The notes below the pieces were generated by a model. That model did no database searches. It was not told where the DNA came from and was given only the letters and a program-made list of their open reading frames with translations. The translations under genes were made by a program, and so were the position numbers. From an uncultured Dehalococcoidia bacterium (GTDB taxonomy: Bacteria; Chloroflexota; Dehalococcoidia; Lucifugimonadales; UBA1127): DNA of 64,000 bases. Shown here one piece after another: positions 57,678 to 64,000 of the stretch (positions are counted from its first letter, which is position 1; each line of letters opens with the position of its first letter). The DNA is taken from the NCBI GenBank assembly GCA_951812285.1, contig OX638292.1, positions 2,751,001 to 2,815,000 on the forward strand, read 5' to 3'.

Positions 57678-59326
57678 CAGAAGCCTCCTGCGCTTCGGTA
57701 TCGGAACCGCTCGACCGCCGCGAACACGGCGCCCACCACCACCATCAGCACCGTGCTCATCGCCAGCGCGCGGCCGAGGTTCTCCGCGCCCGGCTGCGCG
57801 ATCATGCGGTAGATGGCCACCGGCATCGTCGTCGACTCCGGGCGCACCAGCAGCAGCGACGCGCCGAACTCGCCGATCGACACGGCGAAGGCAAACGTTG
57901 CCCCTACGATGAGTGCCGGCATCAGGATGGGCAGCTCGACGTGGAAGAAGGCCCGCGCCTCCGACGCCCCCATGACGGACGCCGCCTCGCGGAGCTGCCG
58001 CGGCATCCCGCGCATCGCCGGCAGCACGCTGCGGATGACGAAGGGGTAGGCCACCAGCGTGTGCGCGATTACGAGAATGGCGGTGGTGGCACGCAGGTCG
58101 ACAGGGTCCCGGTTGAAGGCGACCAGGAAGCCGAAGCCCATGATGACCGCCGAGACGCCCAGCGGCATCATCAGCAGGGCGTCGGCGACGCTTGCGCCGC
58201 GACGGCCCGGGCGGCTGATGTAGTAGGCGGCCGCCGCGCCGACCGTCAGCGCGATGGCCGTCGTCGCGACGGCGAAACGTAGCGAGTTCGAGATAATGGA
58301 CGGCAGCGGCAGGTAGAAGATGTCGCCGCGGACGTTTTCAAAGAGGCTCCCGAAGTAGCGCAGCGAGTAGCCGTCGGCGGTGCTCAGGGCGCGCTCGACC
58401 AGCGCCAACAGCGGCGAGAGCACCAGCAGCAGCAGCGCGACCATCGCCGCCACGAGGAGCACGTCGCCCAGCCGCTTCGGTTTGCGGGCCGTCGCCTCCT
58501 GCGGCGCGAGGTTCAGCGGCGCCGAGGCGCTCTGCTGGAAGCGCGTGTACACCAGCAGGAAGAGGTAGGTGAACACCATCTGAATGATGGCCAGCGCCGA
58601 CGCCAGCTCAAGGCGCAGCAGCTTGGCGGTCAACTCGTAGACCGAGACCTCGAGGGTGGCGAACTGCGGCCCGCCGAGGATGAGCACGACGCCGAAGGAG
58701 GTGAAGCAGAAGGCGAAGGTCAGCGCCGCCGCCGATGCGATCGCGGGCAGCAAGACCGGCAGCGTGACGTGCCAGAAGGTGCGCACGCGCCCCGCGCCGA
58801 GCATCGCCGCGCTCTCCTCGAGCTGCGGCGCGACGTTGCTCCAGAACGCCGAGACGATGCGCACGAAGATGGCGTAGTTGTAGAAGGCGTGAGCCAGCAG
58901 GATGATCCAGATGGAGTTGGACAGCCGGATGGGAGGGTCGTCGAAGCCGAAGACGGTCGTCAGCAGCGTGTTGGCGAGCCCCTCGCGGCCGAGGAGCGCG
59001 ACGAACCCCATCGCGACGACGATGGTCGGCATGATGAAAGGAAGCGTCGACACGGCCTTGAGGACCGTCTTGCCGGGGAAGTCGTGGCGGGCGAAGAGGT
59101 AGGCGATGGGCAGCCCCACGGCCAGCGTCAGGGCGGTGGAGGCCGCCGCCTGCCACGTCGTGAACCAGATGCGCCCGAGGTAGTACGAGTCGCTCAGCAG
59201 CGTGCCGAAGCCCGCGAAGGCGCCCTCACCCTGAATGAAGGCGCGCTCGAATATGGCCCCGAGGGGGTAGAGGAAGAAGACCGCCAGGTAGGCGAGCGGG
59301 GCAAGCAGCGCAAGCCGAGCGGTCAT
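57677..59326 (-). CDS. thiP: Thiamine ABC transporter permease with two fused domains (ThiP-like)
   Basis: This 549-residue permease has about 12 membrane helices and two binding-protein-dependent transport domains in one chain, each with an EAA-type loop (EESAAMLGAGRVRTFWHVTL and REAASVMGASEARAFFHVEL). The fused layout fits ThiP and FbpB. It lies 25 bases after the binding protein gene and overlaps the ATPase start. Confidence 0.85.
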   Translation of the reverse strand: MTARLALLAPLAYLAVFFLYPLGAIFERAFIQGEGAFAGFGTLLSDSYYLGRIWFTTWQAAASTALTLAVGLPIAYLFARHDFPGKTVLKAVSTLPFIMPTIVVAMGFVALLGREGLANTLLTTVFGFDDPPIRLSNSIWIILLAHAFYNYAIFVRIVSAFWSNVAPQLEESAAMLGAGRVRTFWHVTLPVLLPAIASAAALTFAFCFTSFGVVLILGGPQFATLEVSVYELTAKLLRLELASALAIIQMVFTYLFLLVYTRFQQSASAPLNLAPQEATARKPKRLGDVLLVAAMVALLLLVLSPLLALVERALSTADGYSLRYFGSLFENVRGDIFYLPLPSIISNSLRFAVATTAIALTVGAAAAYYISRPGRRGASVADALLMMPLGVSAVIMGFGFLVAFNRDPVDLRATTAILVIAHTLVAYPFVIRSVLPAMRGMPRQLREAASVMGASEARAFFHVELPILMPALIVGATFAFAVSIGEFGASLLLVRPESTTMPVAIYRMIAQPGAENLGRALAMSTVLMVVVGAVFAAVERFRYRSAGGF

Positions 59327-59351
59327 GGCCGCTTGCCCCGTTCAGCCGCCG

Positions 59352-60413
59352 CTATCGCAGCATGACTTGCGTCCACGCCTCTATCCACGCCTCTCGCTTC
59401 TCGCCGATCTCGTCCGGCCCGATGTCCGCGGGCACCGCCGGCTCCTCCGCGAACCGCCAGAAGTCCGGCAGCGCCGCGTTCTCGTTCACAGGGTACACGA
59501 ACATCTTGTCCGGGAAGTCCTCCTGGAACTGCAACTCCAGCGCAAAGTCGATGAATTTTCGGGCGAGTTTGGGGCTGTCCGCCCCCTCCAGGACGCCCAT
59601 GCCCTCGATCTGCAGGAAGACGGAGCGGTCGAAGAGAATGTTGCCCGTGGGGGCGTCGTCCAGCGGGGTCTCGGAGAAGAAGAACTCCGCCGCCGGACTG
59701 GTGGCGTAGCTGACGACCAGAGGCTGGTCCCCGCCGTACTTGGTGAAGTTGGTGTAGTAGGCGTCGCTCCAGCCGTCGGTGATGGCGACGTCGTTGGCGC
59801 GGAGGTCTGCCCAGAAGTCGAGGTAGTCGTAGTCATCGTCCTCGCCGAAGTAGGAGATGGAGGCGATGAGGAAGGCGAGGCCGGGCGACGACGTCGCCGG
59901 GTTCTCGACCACCAGCTTGCCGCGCCAGCCCTCCTGGGTCAACTCCTCCAGCGAGGTGGGCGGGTGCAGCCCGTTCTCCTCCAGGTACGCCTTGTCGTAG
60001 TTGAGGTTGACGTAGCCGTAGTCGATGGGCGTCACGCGGTTGGAGGGGTCCATGCGGAACTGCTCCGGCACGAACTCAAGGTTCGGCGACTCGTACTCCT
60101 GGAAGATGCCCTCGTCAAGCGCGCGGCCGAGGTAGGTGTTGTCGACGCCGTAGAAGAGGTCGGCCGAGGGGTTGCCCTTCTCGAGGATGGCGCGGTTGAG
60201 TGCGAGGCCGGTGTCGCCGGCGGGCAGCAGGACGACGGTTGCGTCGTTCGCCGCCTCGAAGGCCGCGATGACGTCCTCGCCGATGTTGAAGCTGTCGTGG
60301 CTCATGATGACGAGCTCGTTGTTCTCGTCCACCAGCTCCTCGTCGCACGCGGCGAGGGCCCCGAGCGAGAACAGCGCGAGCGCCAGGACCGTCAGTCGAA
60401 TAGCCATTGCCAT
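59352..60413 (-). CDS. thiB: Thiamine-binding lipoprotein (ThiB-like)
   Basis: This 353-residue lipoprotein (acceptor Cys23 in LGALAACDE) resembles ThiB-type periplasmic binding proteins: FNIGEDVIAAFEAAN, then TPIDYGYVNLNYDKAYLEEN, NPATSSPGLAFLIAS and SYATSPAAEFFFSE. It captures thiamine or a phosphate ester and passes it to the downstream permease and ATPase. The upstream TPP riboswitch makes the ligand assignment strong; iron-binding relatives are excluded mainly by that. Confidence 0.85.
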   Translation of the reverse strand: MAMAIRLTVLALALFSLGALAACDEELVDENNELVIMSHDSFNIGEDVIAAFEAANDATVVLLPAGDTGLALNRAILEKGNPSADLFYGVDNTYLGRALDEGIFQEYESPNLEFVPEQFRMDPSNRVTPIDYGYVNLNYDKAYLEENGLHPPTSLEELTQEGWRGKLVVENPATSSPGLAFLIASISYFGEDDDYDYLDFWADLRANDVAITDGWSDAYYTNFTKYGGDQPLVVSYATSPAAEFFFSETPLDDAPTGNILFDRSVFLQIEGMGVLEGADSPKLARKFIDFALELQFQEDFPDKMFVYPVNENAALPDFWRFAEEPAVPADIGPDEIGEKREAWIEAWTQVMLR

Positions 60414-60452
60414 CTCCTCCCGCCCCAGTTTGTGCTTTCAGGCGTGAGCCCA

Positions 60453-60483
60453 GAAAACAAGAAAACCGCCCTGATTGGGCGGC
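60453..60483 (-). terminator. Intrinsic terminator, riboswitch expression platform
   Basis: On the minus strand GCCGCCC-AATCA-GGGCGG is followed by TTTTCTTGTTTT. It lies between the TPP aptamer and the thiB start, so it probably forms when TPP is bound and stops transcription. Confidence 0.85.
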
Positions 60484-60502
60484 ATTTTGTAAGCAGAAGG
60501 GT

Positions 60503-60600
60503 CACGTCCCTACGCTGGCATTACCCAGATCAGGTTCTCGGGGTCGTCCCAAGCAAACGGGACCTCTCAGCCTGGCCTATCCAAGCTCCCCCCGGGGCGT
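60503..60600 (-). ncRNA. TPP riboswitch (THI element)
   Basis: Read on the minus strand, GGGGGGAGCTTGGATAGGCC leads into GGCTGAGAGGTCCC, then ACCCCGAGAACCTGATCTGG and GTAATGCCAGCGTAGGGA. These are the conserved thiamine-pyrimidine and pyrophosphate-sensing parts of the TPP aptamer, in order. It precedes a terminator and the thiB-thiP-thiQ operon, so TPP should turn the transporter off. Confidence 0.97.
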
Positions 60601-60723
60601 ATGCAGTTGTTAGGGCACGAGCGTACAGCGCGGGGAGGGGTGTGTCAATGGGGGGTCTTTTACGCCGCGAGAGCGGTCAGGCGCGCTCCTGAAGCAGGGG
60701 AGCCTCATAGAGGCCGCCCGGCA

Positions 60724-62961
60724 TCAGCAGTACGGCAGACCGCCCAGGTCGGACATGTCCGGTTCAAGGAGGTGTTGCAGTTCGACGGGAATGCAGCCGG
60801 TCAGTTGGTTGCCCTGGAGCCGCAGCAGGGTAAGGTTCTCAAGGTTGGCCAACTCTTCCGGGATCTCACCGCTCAGTTGGTTGTCCTGGAGCTGGAGCTG
60901 CGTGAGGTTGGTGAGGTTGCCCAGCGCTCTCGGCAAGGGCCCGGTGAGCTGGTTCCCGTGGAGGTACAGGTGCGTCAGTTTGGTCAGGTTACCGACCGCC
61001 GCGGGTATCTGCCCACGTAGCTGGTTGTCGCTGAGGACCAGGATAAAGAGATCGGGCAGGCGCCAGATCTCGTCCGGTATCTCGCCGCTGAACTGGTTGT
61101 TGGCCAGGTTCAGAGCCTGCAGTGCCGAGAGACCGCCCAATACCGACGGTATCTCACCGCTCAACTGGTTCACGGCGAGGTTCAGCCAGTCCAGATTGGC
61201 GAGACTCGACCACTCCGCTGGCACAGTGCCGGTCAGATTGTTTCCGGCGAAGTCCAGCCGGTCCACGTAGGTCAGGTCGGCCAACCCGGGAGGGAGCTCC
61301 CCGCTCAAGCCGTTCCTCTGGAGATTCAACGCCTGAACTTCGCCCAGGATATGGGTGGTGACGCCGTACCACTCGCTCACCGGCCTGTCGCTGAGCCAGT
61401 TGTCGTTGTTCGTCCAATTGGGACCGTCCGTTGCGTTGTAAAGGGCGACCAGCGCCGTTCGCTCCAGGCTCAACTGGGTAACCGGTGTGGGCAGTGGGGT
61501 GTTCGTCGGCGTGGGCGTGGGTGTCGGCGGCGCGCCGCAAATGCCGATCTCCCCGAAGTCTGAGCGGGCCGCTTCCAGCTGGTCTTCCAGGGCTTCCGGT
61601 ATGCACCCCGTCAGTCCGTTCTCCGCCAGCTTCAGGACCCTGAGCAAGGGGAGACTGCTCAAGACCTGTGGGACATCCCCGGTCAGGTTGTTGTAGCCAA
61701 TGTCCAGCTCCATCAACAATTCAAGGTTGCCGAATTCTTGAGGGATTGATCCGCTCAACAGGTTGCTGCTGAGTCTAAGCGTTCTCAGGTTATAGAGATT
61801 GCCCAGCTCTCGCGGTATCTCGCCACTCAATCGGTTGCCATTCAGAATTATCTGTCGCAGGTTGACGAGGTTCCCCAACTCCGGCGGCAACGGACCGGAC
61901 AACCGGTTGGCGGAGAGGTTGATAAACGCGATATTCGCAAAGTTGCCTAGCTCTGAAGGCAACTCGCCGCTCAGGCCGTTGTTTGCGAGAGACAGCTCGG
62001 CAACGCGGCCATTGTCGTCGGTGTCGACGCCCCTCCACTCGCCGATGGGCTGGTCGCTCAGCCAGTTCTCGCTGTTCGACCAGTTGGGGCCGTCCGTCGC
62101 ATTGTAGAGTGCGATGAGGGCCTCGCGGTCCGTCTCGACGGAGGTATGGGGAAGGATGGCCACGGGCGTGGGGTTGTCCACGAGTATGGGCCGAGGCGCC
62201 GGGGTCGGGACCGCGATGTCGTCGCAGACCAGCAGACCCCTAGTTGCCACCGCGTCTTGCACGGCGGCGGGTACGCACCAATCGGATGGGTTATTGCCAA
62301 GGCTGATGGTTGCATTGGTAAGGGTCCATAGTTCCGGCGGTATCTCTCCGCTCAATTCGTTATAGCTGAGAACTAGCCGGTTCAAGTTGGAGAGCTGGCC
62401 CAACTCCGGCGGTATCTCTCCACTCAATGCGTTGTCACTGAGGTCCAGAGTTGTCAGCGAAGCGAGTTGGCCCAATTCCTGGGGGATCTTACCGCTCAAC
62501 CGGTTCTGGCGGAGGTCCAAATGCAACAGGTTGGCAAGGTTACCCAACTCTCCCGGAACATCCCCGCTCAGCTGGTTCTGGGAAAGGTCCAGTCTTTCCA
62601 GTTCGACAAGGTCCCCAATCTCGGGGGGAAGCTCCCCGCTCAGGCCCGCACTTTGGAACCTCAGAGCCGTTACGCGACCGTTGTCGTCAGTGGTGACGTG
62701 TGCCCATTCCCCGATGGGAACGTCGCTCAACCAGTTTGTGTTGTTGCGCCAATTTGGGCCATCCGTGGCGTTGTAGAGGGCAATCAGCGCTTCCCGGTCC
62801 GTGGCGGACGTCGACGTATCCTCAACCGCGGGCGTGGGTGCGTCCGTCCCGGCGGCAGGGATGACAACTGTGCCGTCCGCGTCGCAGGCAGAAAGGAGCG
62901 CAGCGAGAGCTAGCGTCAGGAGGACGCCGGTAACGAAACGCTCCTGTAATGAGCGGAGCAT
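60724..62961 (-). CDS. Large lipoprotein with three LRR blocks
   Basis: This 745-residue lipoprotein (lipobox LLSAC, start ATG 62961 with GGAG eight bases upstream) is built of three homologous blocks. Each has an N-cap (TDREALIALYNATDGPNWRN to GEWxxVTTDDNGRV) and plant-type 24-residue LRRs with LSGEIPPELGNLxNL. Blocks end with Cys-bearing caps (DWCVPAAVQ, TGCIPEALE, TGCIPVELQ). Pro/Thr-rich linkers join the blocks, including PTPTPTPTNTPLPTP. It shares architecture with the one-block protein at 32734-33771. It should be a surface binding protein; the ligand is unknown. Confidence 0.82.
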   Translation of the reverse strand: MLRSLQERFVTGVLLTLALAALLSACDADGTVVIPAAGTDAPTPAVEDTSTSATDREALIALYNATDGPNWRNNTNWLSDVPIGEWAHVTTDDNGRVTALRFQSAGLSGELPPEIGDLVELERLDLSQNQLSGDVPGELGNLANLLHLDLRQNRLSGKIPQELGQLASLTTLDLSDNALSGEIPPELGQLSNLNRLVLSYNELSGEIPPELWTLTNATISLGNNPSDWCVPAAVQDAVATRGLLVCDDIAVPTPAPRPILVDNPTPVAILPHTSVETDREALIALYNATDGPNWSNSENWLSDQPIGEWRGVDTDDNGRVAELSLANNGLSGELPSELGNFANIAFINLSANRLSGPLPPELGNLVNLRQIILNGNRLSGEIPRELGNLYNLRTLRLSSNLLSGSIPQEFGNLELLMELDIGYNNLTGDVPQVLSSLPLLRVLKLAENGLTGCIPEALEDQLEAARSDFGEIGICGAPPTPTPTPTNTPLPTPVTQLSLERTALVALYNATDGPNWTNNDNWLSDRPVSEWYGVTTHILGEVQALNLQRNGLSGELPPGLADLTYVDRLDFAGNNLTGTVPAEWSSLANLDWLNLAVNQLSGEIPSVLGGLSALQALNLANNQFSGEIPDEIWRLPDLFILVLSDNQLRGQIPAAVGNLTKLTHLYLHGNQLTGPLPRALGNLTNLTQLQLQDNQLSGEIPEELANLENLTLLRLQGNQLTGCIPVELQHLLEPDMSDLGGLPYC

Positions 62962-63164
62962 CGAGAATCTCCAAGCCTCGCGTGGAAGGGCCGGGCGTTC
63001 GGGCAATATTGGAATCAACTAAGGCCGTTGTCAAATCGACGAATGCTGCGGCGGTGGTCGCATCATGTGACATCTCATTCCTCGGTCACTCTCCCCACCA
63101 CAACCCCGCTCCGCAGTGGTACCATGCGCCCTGTCAACCGCAGCCATCAATCAGGGGGGCCGAC

Positions 63165-64000
63165 ATGCCGTTTCACCTGACTCGGGAACGCGCTCAACTG
63201 GCGACGTTTGCCGCCGTGCTGCTTCTGGCGCTTGCCCTGGTTTACGTGCTGGGTTCCGTGCTGCTGCCGCTGGGCCTCAGCATCGTTATCGCCTACGTGC
63301 TGCTCCCCGTGGCCCGGTTCATCGAGCAGCGGCTGCCCTGGCGGCACGGCCGTCCCGGCCTCGCGCGGACCTCCGCCGTCGGGATAATCTACCTCGCGGC
63401 CCTGGGCGTCCTCGCGGCCGTCCTCCTCGCCGTCATTCCCGCGACGGTCGATCAGGGGCGGCAGTTCGCCGAGGACTTCCCCGAGTTCCTCCAGGACGCC
63501 CGCGTGACGATCGAGGGCTGGGTCGACGAATACGTTGACCTCATCTCCCCGGATGTGAGAGACCAGATAGAAGAGGCGCTGCAGGATGTTGGGGACATCG
63601 TCGGCAGCGCTGCCTGGAGCGTGGTCGAGCAGACCTTTGGCATCATCACCGGCTCATTTGCCCTAGTCCTCGCGCTGGCGACCGCCCCCGTGCTGGTCTT
63701 CTACCTGATGAAGGACGGCGGAGCCATCTTGCAGTCCTTGCGTGCGCCCTTTCCCGCCACCATGCACCCCTACATTCGAGACCTATTCGACATGGCGGAC
63801 CGCACGCTGGGCGGCTACATCCGGGGGCAGCTCACCCTTGGCGTGGTCGTCGGCGTCATCGTGACCATTGGGCTGCTGGCGCTGGACGTCCCGTTTGCTG
63901 TGGTGCTGGGCGTCGTCGCGGGCCTCACCGAGCTCGTGCCGATCATCGGCCCATGGATCGGCGGCGCGGTTGGGGTCCTCGTGACCCTCGCGACGGAGCC
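63165..64000 (+). CDS. AI-2E family transporter (truncated by window end)
   Basis: The frame from ATG 63165 (GGGGGG about five bases upstream) stays open for 278 codons to the window edge. It has N-terminal helices (AAVLLLALALVYVLGSVLLP), a long soluble region (about 100-150), and the family's conserved GGYIRGQLTLGVVVGVIVTI and VLGVVAGLTELVPIIGPWIG. The family (PerM/TqsA-like) exports AI-2 or other small molecules, or acts as an antiporter. The C-terminal part lies beyond the window. Confidence 0.85.
   Translation, partial: MPFHLTRERAQLATFAAVLLLALALVYVLGSVLLPLGLSIVIAYVLLPVARFIEQRLPWRHGRPGLARTSAVGIIYLAALGVLAAVLLAVIPATVDQGRQFAEDFPEFLQDARVTIEGWVDEYVDLISPDVRDQIEEALQDVGDIVGSAAWSVVEQTFGIITGSFALVLALATAPVLVFYLMKDGGAILQSLRAPFPATMHPYIRDLFDMADRTLGGYIRGQLTLGVVVGVIVTIGLLALDVPFAVVLGVVAGLTELVPIIGPWIGGAVGVLVTLATE

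Overview
The window is 64 kb of high-GC bacterial DNA with no rRNA or tRNA that I could recognise. The gene set points to an aerobic member of the Chloroflexota, possibly an SAR202/Dehalococcoidia-like lineage; that assignment is inference. It rests on an alternative complex III operon with cytochrome c maturation genes, many Cys-anchored lipoproteins with N-terminal lipoboxes, plant-type LRR and RCC1-like surface lipoproteins, a glycosyltransferase plus CDP-alcohol phosphatidyltransferase pair, frequent GTG/TTG starts, and very abundant short palindromic interspersed repeats.

Layout. 0.17-1.9 kb: lipid glycosylation pair. 2.4-4.3 kb: small terminase-like gene and a low-GC pentapeptide/FRG gene. 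4.5-9.8 kb: repeats, an ABC-F ATPase, a secreted protein and a duplicated scrap of the ABC-F C-terminus. 9.9-12.8 kb: two divergent RCC1-like lipoproteins and a class II aldolase. 13.4-14.6 kb: a coiled-coil signal-peptidase-like protein. 15.4-18.7 kb: a compact phage-type module with a large-terminase-like ATPase/nuclease but no visible capsid genes. 18.8-20.1 kb: low-GC PadR/membrane-protein operon with a textbook promoter. 20.4-27.1 kb: broken cation transporter, peptidase E, glmS, a heme-oxygenase-like monooxygenase, a GNAT protein and an esterase. 27.2-28.5 kb: two cupredoxin-like lipoproteins. 29.1-31.0 kb: NarL-type two-component system. 31.1-33.8 kb: a small basic protein, a sterol-reductase-like membrane protein and an LRR lipoprotein.

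34.0-48.3 kb is mainly respiratory and read on the minus strand: a small membrane protein, ActA, split ActB, two NrfD-like subunits, ActD, ActE, CcmH, CcmF, then (beyond a VapBC-like pair on the plus strand) a CcmI-like protein, a membrane protein and a CcmG/TlpA-like thioredoxin. Together they would build a quinol-oxidising alternative complex III and attach its c-type hemes. Cytochrome oxidase, CcmABC and CcmE are not in the window. 48.4-55.7 kb carries a YbaY-like lipoprotein, carbonic anhydrase with a SulP transporter (a probable bicarbonate pair), a small Tat-type protein, a nucleoside deoxyribosyltransferase, a MetE-like protein with an in-frame UGA at a zinc-ligand position, and a thioredoxin-like lipoprotein. 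55.7-60.6 kb holds a toxin-antitoxin pair and a thiamine ABC transporter under a TPP riboswitch with a terminator. The window ends with a large triple LRR lipoprotein and the start of an AI-2E family permease.

The most interesting observation is the MetE-like gene at 52974-54092. A single UGA replaces the expected Cys of the HxC zinc motif, the reading frame is intact and family-like on both sides, and a short hairpin with a G-first loop lies 19 nt after the UGA. This makes it a candidate selenoprotein, although a point nonsense mutation is not excluded. Also notable are palindromic repeats nested inside other repeats and inside coding sequence, a perfect palindrome filling the spacer of a consensus leaderless promoter, and a terminase-centred module with homologous scraps elsewhere in the window.
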